A stretch of 64,000 nt of DNA from Embiotoca jacksoni (lineage: Eukaryota; Chordata; Actinopteri; Embiotocidae). Shown piece by piece: positions 12,650 to 32,544 of this stretch. Position 1 is the stretch's first letter; every line of letters starts with the position of its first letter. The notes under the pieces were generated by a model that saw only the letters and a list, made by a program, of their open reading frames with translations, was not told the DNA's origin and ran no database searches. The stretch is from contig JAKOON010000017.1 in NCBI GenBank assembly GCA_022577435.1, positions 1,359,501 to 1,423,500 on the forward strand, in the 5' to 3' direction. The translations under genes and the position numbers were made by a program.

Positions 12650-12878
12650 ACAAATATGCGCTGCGTCATCGGAGGACTGCGGGACCCACAAACAGCCGAG
12701 GTTCCCCTGCAGTGTGAGAGAACAGAGATGGGACTCGAAACAGAGGGAGAGGGGGGGGGAGGGGGGGGGAGAGAGGTGAGTGCTGCTGCAGAACAACGTT
12801 CAGCCTAGCTGAGGAGTTAAACGTTTCACAGCGGCACATCTGCTTCATCCAGGCATTATTCCTGTTGTGATAGCCATG
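12650..12878 (+). promoter_or_regulatory. hapln4: putative hapln4 5' exon and proximal promoter
   Basis: A GC-richer island in AT-rich surroundings, with a CRE/AP-1-like tgcgtcat at 12664-12671, G-tracts at 12751-12769, and two good splice donors: gtgagt at 12776 and gtaagt at 12879. No TATA box was seen. The second donor directly follows an ATG (12876-12878, context gccATG) that would be in frame with the next exon at 14922. The assignment rests on position, composition and frame; no transcript evidence was available. Confidence 0.45.
12728..12808 (+). CDS. possible upstream ORF in hapln4 5' exon
   Basis: ATG at 12728 opens 26 codons with a glycine-rich middle (through the G-tracts) and stops with TAG at 12806-12808. 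It would lie in the 5' UTR if transcription begins upstream and the donor at 12879 is used. It could lower translation of hapln4. Existence of the peptide is not claimed. Confidence 0.25.
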   Translation: MGLETEGEGGGGGGREVSAAAEQRSA

Positions 12879-13359
12879 GTAAGTCCAAATCACTTCTGTG
12901 CTGGGATAGCAGGGCTCTGCTCTGCAGCTCCCTGTGCTGCATGAGAACTGCGGGGATGATCATTGGACTCACCTTGAGAGAAATCATGCAGCAGGGCTGT
13001 TTATGGTGTGCAATGTGCATGTAAAATAGCTGTTTTAGTAACTGCTTCACTGGGGCCTGGATTCATGTTCAGACTTTATGTACTGCAGCAGTGCTGTTTC
13101 ATTGGAGGTGATTATTCACAGGTGACAATGCAGATCTGTAGCAGTGCACACACTAGCACTTCTTTTGCACTGTCTCCTGCAACCAATCATGGATTAGATA
13201 TGATGCAGTATCACGGGTGTCACATGCTGCATTTAAAATACATCTACTAATGTAAAGGTCGGTGCGTCTATTACCCACTCACCCATGATGAAAACATGTA
13301 ACCTGTCATTCCACCTTGTCAGTGTTATGTTTTGCCTCACCAATGTGTAAAAAGTAAGT

Positions 13360-13530
13360 TGCCTGTGGTTTTGGCACCAAAACCATGTGGTTAGGTTTAG
13401 GTTTGGCTTTAACATGCTCACAGTTTAGAAAGGTTGAGACACTAAAACTGCTTGGTTAGTTGGTAAAAGGTCATGCGTGGGTTAAAAACAAGTAATTTTT
13501 CACGAGTAACATTACGTAGCCTAGCAGATC
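13360..13530 (+). repeat. interspersed repeat fragment (partner 20150-20475)
   Basis: It shares 'accaaaac', 'actgcttggttagttgg', 'aaggtcatgcgtgggttaaa' and 'gtaacattacgta' type blocks with the longer copy at 20150-20475. Strongly diverged. Confidence 0.45.
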
Positions 13531-13744
13531 TTTTGAAAGTTAAATAGATGTCAGTAAATTACTCACGCTACTTGAAAGAAACTCATGTTGACTTTTGCTT
13601 CCTCAGACTCGAACAAAAGGTGTCCTAGTGTAAGTCCTTTGTTTGTTCCCCCTCCTCCCTATGAGGAGTTTATCACTCTTTGTACTTAGTCACGTGACCT
13701 TTGTCACAATGCCTTCTTCTTCAACTGTGGTCATACATGTGTGT

Positions 13745-13870
13745 ACCGTAGACTGTATATAAAAGTTGACAGAGCCTCTGGGTCTGAAAAATGCGGCCAA
13801 TTCTAAAGTGCCTTAAACTGCAGAACAGCCGTTCACAAACAAGTGGGGGACGTCACTGCTGGTTGCTGCT
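13745..13870 (+). repeat. 'catagactgtatata' family copy
   Basis: Begins accgtagactgtatataaaa, continues with 'cctctgggtctgaaaaatgc' and 'aagtgccttaaactgca'. It matches copies at 34802, 40994 and 63110 in the same order. The internal tatataaaa is part of the repeat and should not be read as a hapln4 TATA box. Confidence 0.7.
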
Positions 13871-14660
13871 TGGCGTGTACTTTTCATACCTAGGGAAGGC
13901 AAACTGTGACATTGACAGGGTATGCGCTAGTGGCCTGATGGGTGTATTGCACACTTTGGCGTGATACTGGGCTGTATAATGAGCATTGTACCAGAATCAG
14001 CAGCAGTAACATCCAAGAGGAACTGTGTTTTCCTGCAAAAATAATCCTTCATTGGTCCCTGCCAGAAGACACGGTTGATAACAGTCTGTCTAATATGTTC
14101 AATAAGCACAACAGACCCCTAGTTTCTTGTTTTTCTTATGTAATTGTGATGATTTTGTCATCGTTCATGTCTGCTACAGTCCTTGGTTCACTAATTGGGC
14201 TCTACTGATCCAAGCCTGTTTCCCCCCAAACTTTCCAAAAACAGTTCTTTCTCTAAACACTGGGCAATACAGATAAAAAAAGTGCCAAACAAGCCTTAAG
14301 TTCAGAGGACTATCTCTTGTTTTCATGCTGTGACTGTGAGCTAACAGGTTAAAGCTTGTATATGTAGCAGACTGCCTAGTTATTTTAAAGCCTGGCTCTT
14401 TCTCAAACCAAAAACAGTCATGTCAGCCAACCTTATTTTCCTGAGAAAGCTGAAATAATCACTTATCTGCTACCCAATTCTATGCTTGCTGACGAGCTTT
14501 ACTTCCCAGCTTTGGTTTGCTGGAGTTCTGGTGGAGTTTTAGGATGACTGACAGTCGAAATGCAGCAGACATTTAGATTTTGCCTGCGTTACACGAGATA
14601 TATTATATGTATGGCTATAGTTTGTAGCTAATGTACAGTACATCATAATGTAGTCATACA

Positions 14661-14700
14661 TTATGATATCTTATGATATCATACATATGATATCATACAG
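14661..14700. repeat. palindromic tgatatca cluster
   Basis: Three to four tandem 'tatgatatc' units in both orientations form a near-perfect palindrome about 220 bases before the acceptor of the first hapln4 coding exon. Confidence 0.6.
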
Positions 14701-14957
14701 TGATATCCACCAGAATTTGTATACCAAAGTTGTGATTACCATTACGTTATTCATAACTTGTTTCTCCTTGTGGTGAATAGCAGGACACTGGAGGTGTCAA
14801 GCTGTTGTCCTTGCTATGGTCCTGCTCTTCCCTGGAATATTACTGTGCTATTTTTCAAGTTCCCCTACTTTAGGTCAGAATGTGATGTTCCTATTTCTCT
14901 GTGTTCTGTCCTGTCCTGCAGTTTTCAAAGCAGTTCAGGCTTCTGATCTTTGGGAAA

Positions 14958-21929
<6,972 letters not shown>

Positions 21930-22830
21930 AGTGGAAAGACTGAGAGCAGGAGGCGGATGCAATTTTAGATTTGACTGCATCTGTCGCCTAGCAGCCAGAC
22001 TCCATTCATTGCTTTTTAAAGTAAAACACTCACAGACAAGATGTATTTATTTGCAGATTTGCCAGAGAGAAGAAGCGAGGCTGTGTAAAATTAGGGGTGA
22101 CATCTTTATTAGGGTGATTTCCCTTTCGTCGGCAGCCAGTCAATCATCTTAAGGAGTGAGTATGTTAGCACATCTGTCCCCGGAAAACTGTACGATTAAA
22201 CAGCAGCTTGATCATCACTCAGGCACACATCAGATGACAAAGTCTGCCATGAATAGTCTTGTTTACATGTGTGTGTGAATAATCTTTTGGCCCCCCCTGA
22301 CTCCAGAGCTCTGAGCCCCAGTCTGAGCCAGAATCCCTGTGCCAGGGTGAAAATATTCATTACGGAGTGAGATGGGATGATCTGCCTGACTGTATGGAAA
22401 AAGATCCAAGATGCCCTGTAAATTTTGATTGTACCAAGTGTAACTGCCTGTATCTGGGTGCCATGCTTGGTTAGCAGCCCTCTGGCACAGCGTGTGTCAT
22501 TTCTATCATTAACTAAGACCTGGCAATCGCATCATCAGAGCTGAACAGGCCAAGTAGTAAATATTGCACTAGCGCTGAAATAATTGCACTTTAAACACAT
22601 AGAGCTTTATTTTATGGTAGCGTCTTAGATTAAACTTAAGCAAGCATGTGTCGTTTGGCTGAGAGTAGTTGCTGGGGCTGAATTAGCAACAATACAAAGC
22701 TAAAATAATTGCTGTTTACCTCACATACTATACTTCTGAGCTGTGTTACATGCAGCGACCTTTATTACAGAGTATGTTACTGGATGGATGGATGTTCTTG
22801 AAGAAAATAAAATTCTTGAAATTTGAACAT
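21930..22830 (+). other. hapln4: hapln4 3' UTR
   Basis: Inferred span from the stop codon to just past AATAAA at 22807-22812. It contains no recognised gene. Confidence 0.6.
22807..22812 (+). terminator. hapln4 poly(A) signal
   Basis: AATAAA followed within 20-50 bases by a GT-rich stretch (tgtgttttggtgc, then tttgtttttg), the usual downstream element. Confidence 0.7.
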
Positions 22831-24067
22831 GTGTTTTGGTGCACTTTGTTTTTGTTTTTGTATGTAAAGAGATGTGTCTTAATTTGTGTGACAAATTAAA
22901 AGAGCCCCATGTAGCAGCTACAGACTGAAGCAAGGGTCTACAGCGATGCTAGCAGCTCATTTCTTAGGTTGTGCAACTACTTTGAAGGCAGATTTACATA
23001 CACTAGTCAATAATATAAATATATATAAATAAATATAATATAATAATAATAAAGTCACTTTAATGAAGTCAACAAGGGATCGTGAGTGTTTAATGGTTGC
23101 ACTGGAATAATAACTGGAATCATCTCAAGTGTCATTGTTCAATTTCAGTTACAACACATTCCTGCAAGTGTTTCACAATAAAAGCCTTGTTAAGAAATGA
23201 AGTCTTCTGTTTATTGAAATGCCAGAGGGCTCTTAATTTGAAACAAATACAGGAAGTGTTTTTATTAACACAGATTGCAGTAACTTGAACAGGGCAGACA
23301 GTGGTGGGTGAAAACCATGCTTCAAATTGATGCCGTGAATTAAATATACACCTAAAATGTAAATACGACAACTTTGACCATTTCATTTGTTTTTATTAAC
23401 TTTCTAGAGTGACATACACTTTAGAGATGACTGGATCTTCAAGCACTTAAAAATGTTAATGAATTTCAACTGTGAACATTATATTTCCTCACTCGAAGAA
23501 AAAAGTGGCAGAACTTCTTTCCGATGCGCTCCGATAGCACTCAAAATAGTAAGTGTAAGTACAGTAAGTAGGCAATTTGAGACAGAGCCAAATGGGAAGG
23601 ATCACCAAAGTCATCTTGTAACCATGAATGTAGTTATCCATGTAGTCTACATTTTTGTGTGGCCAATACCTCCCTGAGGTTCATCATACTTTCTTTGTCT
23701 TTAAAAAACAGTCTACATTGTTATTTTATAGACTGGGACTTAGGATACCTTGCGTGTCCCATGAAATTTTAATTTTTGCATTAATAATTGTGGCTAATAC
23801 GTTGTAGTATTAAATCAGTTATGTGAGCAGGTGTCACAGTTGATGATTGGCTGGTCATGAATGGTTTGTTCTGGAGTATATGTGCTTCTTTCTGGCTCAC
23901 ATGTTCGAGTGCCAGCGGGAGAGACTGCTGAGCAGTGAAAACAGCTCCAGGGGGGTGGGTGTTGGTGTTACGCAGCAGAACAAACTATGTCATCGTCATA
24001 GCAACCGGCCGCACATAATTAAGTCAAGTTCAACGCAAGTCCAGCACCATGAAATAAACACTACGAG

Positions 24068-24099
<32 letters not shown>

Positions 24100-27000
24100 G
24101 AATCTGTGTGCTGCATATTGATAGCTTTCTGTTGTTTTATACATTTTGTATGAAAAAGAAAAAAAGATCTGAAATGACCTCGATGAAATCTGATGATTTT
24201 AATGATTTGCTAAATATTCTCCCCAGCCCCATTAGTTTGAGCTACTGTGTGAAATTAGTGTCACGGCCACTAAATTAATAAGCAACGTATGACTTGATGC
24301 TCTATGACATGTATAATTTATGGTAGAATACCAATATAATGCATTTCAGTGCCAAAGTAATTGAGATATGTGCTCAGGATTGTGACGGCAACCATTTAAA
24401 ATTCCCTCTGCAGGGTCACATAGCATTTCATTAGAAACAGCAGGCAGTGCTTTAGATTTTGACTGCCAGCTCTTTGGGAAGTAGAAATGTATGCAGTATG
24501 CTTTTGTTAACAAGAATAATAGCAGTAATAGTAGCCACAGATTGGAATATACTCAGCCCTCAAAGAAACCAACACATCCAACAGCTGCTGATCTCAGCAT
24601 GCCAAACAGTTGAAAGTCCTAATGAGACAGGAACATTACAGCTTGATTAAATCTCCATCGCAATCACTTTATTCATTACCATTTGATGTAAAGACAGAAA
24701 GAAGAGACAGGTAGAAGGACGGTTCTACAACAGAGGCAAAAAAGCAGCTGAGCCCTTCAAACTAGTTTGCTCAGAAGATGACAGCGCTGTCTTCACTTCA
24801 TCAGGCCTTATCGTCGCCCTTTCTCATGAGCATGAAATTAAATTAGGTGACCTTAGAACTGCCACACAATGAATACAGAGGGATGGAATGGCGCTGGCTC
24901 TCATTTTTCAGCCTGTGACAGAGGTCAGGGCCAGCAAACAGGACTGAGATAGAAGCAGAAGGGAGTAGTCAAGTGACAAAAGAGAAACACAGGAAACAAA
25001 TATACTATAAAGGGAGGCAGGAAGCTCACCTGGGCCTCTTTCCTGCACACCTGAGCTCAAGCTGAGGCCCACCTTTGTTTGGTGGTGATTTTGGTAGGCT
25101 CCCTTTGTTTTAAAAGATTTGTTGAAAAACATGGTTTTAGTAGTGAACAAATATAAAGATGAACTGTGTCTTTTAGCTCTTAAGACAAAATAAAAGATGT
25201 GTTCATCAATTGTTCTTTTTAACATATTAACTTGGCCTTTATTTATAAATAGTCTCCAGGCAGCTGCATGTTTCCAACTGAGGGGAAGGGCTTTGTTTCA
25301 GGCCTGGAAGGTATTTGCTTTTGTTGCCACTCTGCAGATAGTTTGTAAAATGTGGTTGTAAAGTTTCTTTTGTATATTAATTTGTTTGTTTGTTTCCTTA
25401 GCTCTTTTAACAGATACTTCTGAGAAGCCATACACTGTTCTTTTTTCCACCATTTGTTAGGTTTTAGTTTGTTTTAATACAAAATTGTTCAGGCTGTTTT
25501 TTCTGTTTCATTTCTTTCCAGTGTGGCTGTGGTTGGGCTGCCAGGGAGAACAACATGGTGGCAGTCTTTATGCATGTCTTGTTTGAGTTTCTTTAAGTTT
25601 TGGCATTTTGTAGTGCTGTTAAATCGTTTGGTTTAGCTCCAATTAATTTGTTTGCAGTGGTGTTTTTGTTGTACATCTCATTTGCCACCAGCCTCCCTAA
25701 CAGTGCCATTTGGACCCACATTCTTTATTTCTTTGGTTGTTAATTTATGGTTTATTTGATTTTTGTATTAAATATAGTTATTTCAACCCCTTCATTATTC
25801 CCTGTGTTTAGCTGGATTATCCAGTCAACTGGAGATACATTTTATTTTTTTTTATAATGCAATAAAGCTCACATCTTTGTCTACATCAGTTCTAGTTTAT
25901 TCTGGCTCCTGTGTATTATCACCTGGGCACACAAAGTAGAATGTATATAATTCGGATATACTACTTCATCATAAAAATGCACCTTGAACTTTGACCCTTT
26001 TGGATCAACAGGTGCAGTGGGAACACCTCACAGATGTTTGCATTTAAGCTTCATTAGACCTTTTCTCTGCACTGATTGACATCTCTGATTCCCTGGGGAG
26101 TGTTCCTTCACCTCGGATGAAGTACACCTGCAGCATTTCTATAGACCTTTTTTAGCACCAGGTATTTTTGCATGTTTATCCCAGGTGCAACAAATACCAT
26201 TAATGATGGCTCTTCTTTTTTTTTGAGCAACCTGTTGGCTACAATACAGCGAACAGGCAAGTAGAACAACGCGACCAAGAAGTGAAGCCACAGTTAATAT
26301 CATTAGTTCCACCTATGCTATCACAACCAACATGTCAACAGATCTGTGTCAAACAGGCGTTTATAGTGACCCCGTTATTCCCAGCATTGTCCTTTGCATC
26401 ATCACTGACAGTTGTAAAATAAAATAGTAGAGGGTAAATAGCATCAGAGTATGCTTTAAGACACAGCCAAGGATCCAGGTGATTCCAAATATCAGAGGTT
26501 TGTCTTTTCAGACATTTTGACTTGACACTGTCATGGCTTATGAGGACATTTACTGGAACAGAGCCATCATTCACTTCACCTCAGAATATCTGTCTTTAAA
26601 AAGGTTTATCCCCTGTATCATAGCTCCACCCAACCTTACCAGTGGTTAATGAAGACACCTACATGGGTGTGAATGGTCCTTCATTCTGTGAAATTTTTTT
26701 GGTCAAATATGTTTTTGTTGGCAGGGAACTAATCCTTGATCTGCCAAGTCCAACATTACAATATGCCCAATGTTTACTGGCTCAGATATTGTGTTCAATG
26801 AGCAAAATAACACCTGACTCAAATAGTTTTTTCTAAATTTCAGCAGACAGCTTTACACTTTGACCCATAAACGTCAAAAACTTGGGTGAATAAAGAGAAA
26901 GCACTAATTTGGTAAGGTGGCCATTAAAAATAATGAAGCACCTCAACCCAGATTTGTCCCGCTGCAGGTGGTTTTCCAACTGACCTAACTAGGAGAGCAG

Positions 27001-28390
27001 GACTGCTCACAGCTTTCACACTTTCTATGTTAACTTTTTTTTTTTTTTTTTACTCAGACAAGAATCAACACCCAGTGCTATCTTAAGCCTTCAACAGGTG
27101 AAAACAAAACTGATGGAGCAGAGGCTGCTTATATAATGTTGTATAGCACGCACACGTCATCCTATTGGTTAATTATATCACTCAGTAATCAGGCTCATCA
27201 CTTGTGTCACCTGTCCTCCCTTTTTCCCACCTATATCAGCATCATGTTGTGGACTGTTTCATTGACACAATGACGGGTATTTTAATGCTAATCAAAATAC
27301 CACCCTTTAGAATCCATACAATCCAGTCTAAAAATATAACTAAATATTTACTGTCACTATTATGTCACAATTAATCTAACTGGCTCATCTGACATGTAGC
27401 TACTTGCTTATGTAGCTAAAATGCTTTCAATTTGCAATGCAATTACTTCAAATTGCCACCTAATTTATGATGGTAACATTTTTCTAGGCTTTAAAAAACA
27501 GAGAATAGAGATAGTGCGAGCATGTTCCAGCTAAATCCCTCTTTTATTGGCACTTGTGTTTTCAAAAAATGTTCAGCTGTTGTCTTGGTTTTTATTGACA
27601 ATAAATTATGCAAGTAACTACATAAAAAACAGAAACTTCTAATCTTACACTCAATGTCTTCTTTAAGATCTGAAAACTGGTGAAGCCATTTTGTATCTTT
27701 TTCTACAAACCTTAAAGCACATACTTCATTTGTTGATGTGTACATTGCAGGCTAAGATGAGAGCAATGCAACTCCTGGAGAGTATCCCCACAGGAATTAA
27801 GTTATATTTTATCTCAGACCTTAGCCACGTTATGATTAAATGCACAAACACACTCCATATCCATACAACATCAGCCCACGGGAAATAGCTGCAGAAATTA
27901 CCCTCATCTCCCTAAACGAGCTCCCTTAATGTCTCATGCATTCTGTGTGTAATTCGGCTGGATCATGCCGCTGGTGATACATACTGTGCATTGAGAGCAG
28001 TTGGTTTGTGGGGATGGGTAATTGGCTAAATTGTGTGAGGTTTCCCTCTGAATGAGGGGCATATCAAACAGGCAGCAGTGTTGAGTTAATTGAAAGTGTT
28101 AAACATCTAATGAAGTGCACTAATGAATGGGAGAGATTACTCTGTCATCTAAAGAAAAGTGTGTTTTATTTTTACAACAGTCCAGCCTCCAACTTTCCAT
28201 TGGCTGTTAGCAAGCTGTCACACTCACATCAAGAGCGGGTGTCACACTGGTTTACTCGCTGGGTTATTTCAACAATACTGGGTTTCGGTTGAAAGAGAAT
28301 AGCAGGAGGTTTATAAAACAGTTTGAACGAGTCTGTGTGTATGTGTGTGTTTGTGTGGATGGATGTGTGGTGTGTGTTTTAATGTCTGTT
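22831..28390. other. intergenic, no gene seen
   Basis: AT-rich DNA downstream of hapln4. It holds a poly(A) run at 24068-24097, an oligo-T run at 27035-27050, and otherwise no exon, RNA gene or repeat that I recognise. The longest frame (23847-24278) runs through the poly(A) tract and is not gene-like. Confidence 0.55.
24068..24097. repeat. poly(A) run
   Basis: About 30 consecutive A. It may be the tail of a retroposed sequence, but no parent sequence was recognised upstream. Confidence 0.9.
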
Positions 28391-28396
28391 AGTAAG

Positions 28397-28587
28397 AAAT
28401 GAAGGAAAGGAGACAGCCTCAGCAGAAACACAAAGTCAGAAGGAAGGGCAGAGTGAAAGGCAGCAGGGAAAGTGAGAGAATAAGAAGTGTGGAAGAGAGA
28501 TATAGGTGGGAGAAAGAGGTTTGGGGGAATAAAATGAAGGCAGAAAGATAAGAGGGAAAGGAGGGGGGAGGCAAAAAAAAAAAAAGT
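28397..28587. repeat. polypurine (A/G) tract
   Basis: About 190 bases almost free of pyrimidines, ending in an A12 run. The open frames on the minus strand at 28264-28727 are a by-product of this composition. Confidence 0.8.
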
Positions 28588-29869
28588 CTCTGGAATGCTG
28601 AATGCTGGGGAATGCAGGAAGACTTTGTATTTGGCCCTCCACTGGCATGCAGAAATTGGCTGGTCAGTGAGCCATTGTGGTCCTGCTGGGGTGAGAGAAG
28701 GAATTGAATGAATCCAGAAGTACACAAACTGCAGAGCCTTATCTCACCTCGGTCACAAACAACACCTACATTTCACTTGATGGCACGTGCGCTCTTTCAT
28801 CTTTTAAGCAGCTCAAAGTGATTTCTCGGAGGGGGGCCCGCGTTAAGAGCCCAAATCTGTGACCTAAAAAAACCGGTTATTTTTATGTTGTAATGTGGAC
28901 ACAGTCACACTTTAGCAGTAAATCATCACATGTTTCTGATTTAATATTTCATAAGATCATTAGGCCTGTTGCAGTGCACGTCCACTTGCTTTATCTATGC
29001 CCTGAAAATCTAGTGTTGGTAGCCTGGACCAGTCCAGAGCTAGCCTAGGATTAACAGACTCCAGGTCTGACCACGCGCCTCCGAATGGGTGTGCACCTCG
29101 GATTCATTTTGAAACTATTTGAAGCATTGACCACCATACACCATGTGTTATGTGACGACAGGCAACCACCGCCACTACTGTTAGAAATACTTAAACGTCA
29201 TCACATTTAGCCATTTGAACTGGTCAATAATTTGCCTGCTATTCAAAATGGCAGAGCAAACCTAAAAGCGAACAGGGTTTCTAGACGATAATGACACATA
29301 AGACTGAAGTTGTGAGCAGCAGAAATCTGAAAACAAATCCTATCCCAATCCCCCCCCCGACTAAGCATTGCACTCATTTAAGATGGTTTTACAAAAAAGA
29401 AATGCAGCAGAACCTGAGATATCGTCTTTTTCATTGCATATATTCTGACAATGTGATGCAACGCGACACAATGTGATGCGATAAACTGTAACTTTTCCAG
29501 GGTGGACTCTGCCTTCACAACTAGACAGCTGGGGTGGGCTCCAGTGACCCTGTTCAGGACAAAGCGGGTGATAGATGAAATCATCATACTTTGGTTCAGT
29601 GTTAATCTGCAAACTAATAGCTGTCAGATAAATATATCTAACTACAGGACTGTGGAGTAGCTGCACTTATTTACTTCCCACCCCAGATGAGAGATGTGCT
29701 AAAACTAGCTTAATAAAGCCAGACCCTCATATCATCAGATGGGGTCATATACCGAAACGCTGCACAGTGTACACACAGCTGGCAGAGCAGAATGTGCAGC
29801 TGACGGTGAATGAAAGACCTGGCTCAGACTCATGCTTTTTCTGGCTTTGCTCCTCGGCTCTGACTCATG

Positions 29870-29970
29870 CACACAAACACAAACACGCACACACACGTAT
29901 GCACTCGCACACACACACATGCACACACACGCGCACACACACACACACATACACACACACGCACACACAC
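29870..29970. repeat. (CA)n microsatellite, interrupted
   Basis: About 100 bases of CA units with scattered CG, TA and TG interruptions. Open frames across it are artefacts. Confidence 0.95.
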
Positions 29971-31873
29971 TGTAAAAGAAGTTGTTAGTGAGCTGACGCT
30001 CTGCCATCTGCAGCGTGCTGTCAGTAAGACGGGCGTATATGTAGATTCATGGGTGAAGCAATTCAACAACCTGGCTGAAATAAAGACAAGGAAGATAAAC
30101 AGGGTTAAGATGCGCATTAATCTTTTTTTGGGGGGAATTTGGATGAGCAGCTTGGTGTGCATGTGCATGTGTGTTTTTGCCTGCGGCCTTTTATGTTGAT
30201 GCGCGAGACGTAAACAGACAGTAATTCTGGAAGAGGCAAAGAGGAGGTTGAGTAAGAGACTGTCAGGCCTAAGATGATGCTAAACCCCTTGTTGCTTTTC
30301 ATAATCTTCTTGAACTTTGGCAGCGTCATTAAGCGATAATGCAGGATAATGCCAGAGACCCACATCGATTCGCCACGCCTGCCAGATGAGCCTGATATCG
30401 ACCCAAGAACAAGGTTATGATGAGCAGTCTTTTCATGCCTTCTAATTTATCGGCTCATCTCGAAGTTGTGTTACAGGAAACAGCACAAATCTGGAATATA
30501 AATAGTTTGCTTTCACGCCTCTTCACTGCTTATTATGAGAACATTCTGCAAGGGAGAAGCTCGGGTATGTTTTTGTATGCTTCATGGACACTCTACTCGT
30601 ACGGCACAGATGCATGCTGGTACTCAGAGCCAAGCATTTCATGGCTCGGGACATAATGTCAGTGATTGTTTGGAGTGCCGCTTTCAAGTGGCTGTAACAA
30701 ATCTCTCACTGCTGCACGGCAACAGAGGAGAGCCGAAGGTCATTTTCAGCTGCGAATTTAAGAGAGACTCCCCGGTAAGCAGCCGTAATGAGCGCTGTCC
30801 TTGGAACTCACTGAGCTGAGAGAAAAACATCAGTCAGCCAGCCAGCCAGAACAGAGGAAGGGGATGTAAAAGAGATGCTATATGCAGTGTGATTGATTGT
30901 CGACGAAAAACAGAACCTGGCAGAGAAGGCTTCTTCCAGTGTTTCGGAATAATAATGAAATGACTGAGTCAAATATCAAAGGAAGTGAGAGGAATGAGGG
31001 AGCGAGAGAGAGGGGGGATGTATTTTTACAGTGCTGTGAGGCAAGGAAACTCTCCATTGATAAGAGAGGACTCATCAGAGGAAGTTTAGGTGAACTGAGG
31101 GTCTCTTAGGTTAGACGGTACAACAGTAGACTTATTCACAAACTGTTTGCTGCCTAAACAAAATCGCTCTCACTCCGTCGTCTCCTTCCCTTTTTTCCCC
31201 TCCTTTCTCTTACCTTTGATCCCTCTCACTCGTCTGTCTCCGCCTTCTTCTCCCTCTCTGCCTCCCACGCTTTTTCACTTGTGCCGCGGGATTTGCCCTT
31301 GGCAACCGACTCTGTTGCTTCAACTACAACTGAGTTAGAACATGAACAAATGGCAGCAAAATTGTATTCGTTTTAATCATATATCAGCAGTGGGGAAAAT
31401 ATTTTGCCTTTTCCAAGAGAGATTTGGAAATGGATCTCCAAAACACATGTGAAGGTCAGAAAGGCGCAGATTGTTCTCCGGTGAAAAATATCAGGAGCTC
31501 AGAGCAAAACAGAATCAGAAAAAGGAACATGATGACAGCAAAAGAGGACACACTTTAACAGCAGACAGAGAAAAACATTGAATGAGGACCAAACTTATAC
31601 AGAAACTGATGTGTAGAACTGAGGATACTGTTCTTGGCTAGATGAGTGCATTTTTTTCAGACTTTAATAATTTTTCGCCTTACAGGTGCCCCAGGATTTG
31701 AACTTTGATCAGTGTGTTGACTTAAAACGTTTTTTAAGAACGGCTGCATATGTTTTATGTTCACAAATATTCAGCTTCTTACCTCTCTGCCTGTCAAGAA
31801 AAGTTAAGTTTGATTTTTTAAATAGTGCTGTACACATGTAAAACATCAACCCATTCCAGTATTCAACTTTTAT

Positions 31874-32075
31874 TAAAGGATAGTCTGACATTTTAGAAAA
31901 TTCACTTAATTGCCAAGAATCACATGAGACAGACGGACACCCTTCTTGTGTCTCATGAAGCTACAGCCAGCCGACAGTTAGCTTAGCTTAGCTCAAAGAC
32001 TGGAAACAGAATGATGCGGCGAACTCACTATACTCCCATGGTAGCTGTTTCCTCCTGTTTCCAGAAGGGATGCTA
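31874..32075 (+). repeat. interspersed repeat, 'gttagcttagcttagc' family, copy 1
   Basis: 'aaaggatagtctgacatttt', then 'gaagctacagccagccgaca', 'gttagcttagcttagc' and 'aaagactggaaacag' occur in the order known from a frequent perciform repeat. The second copy is at 43230-43410. Confidence 0.65.
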
Positions 32076-32475
32076 AGATTCTGTCTTTAACTAAACTAAA
32101 TCACCTAAATACAAATAACCACACCAACCAAGCAGGTAACAGATCCAAACAAGGATTTCTTTAATGATCATTTGTCTTGTAAAGAATATAATACAGTGAC
32201 AGGACTGGAATTCATAAGAACACACATCAATAAATATGGATAAATACTTGTGGACCAGATTCACACAACCACACATGAGCTCAGCTGCAGTTTTATTATG
32301 TCCGTGTCCACAGTCGACATGAACACGCAGCTAACTGCGAACTGAAGCGCTGTGCAGAGAACAGAGCCAAAGAAGTCATGTTTGTCTGTATGTTAAAATA
32401 TCAGGCTATATATAGGCTCCCCTGCAGAGTGTGTGGTGACCGAAGCATCTCTGATTTTCTGATGCGGTCGCATGA

Positions 32476-32477
<2 letters not shown>

Positions 32478-32542
<65 letters not shown>
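32478..32542. repeat. (TG)n microsatellite
   Basis: About 32 uninterrupted TG units. Confidence 0.98.

Positions 32543-32544
<2 letters not shown>

Noticed and set aside
13756..13764. TATA-like tatataaaa upstream of hapln4
   Set aside because: It is part of a dispersed repeat and recurs at 34812 and near 41007 away from any gene start.
23847..24278. 143-codon open frame with a polylysine stretch
   Set aside because: The frame is carried through a 30-base poly(A) run; the flanks are unlike any known protein.
28264..28727. Open frames of up to 153 codons on the minus strand
   Set aside because: They come from the polypurine tract; residues are Ser/Leu/Phe/Pro-rich by composition only.
29735..30199. 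Open frames on both strands rich in Cys-Val or His-Thr
   Set aside because: They are translations of the (CA)n/(TG)n microsatellite.
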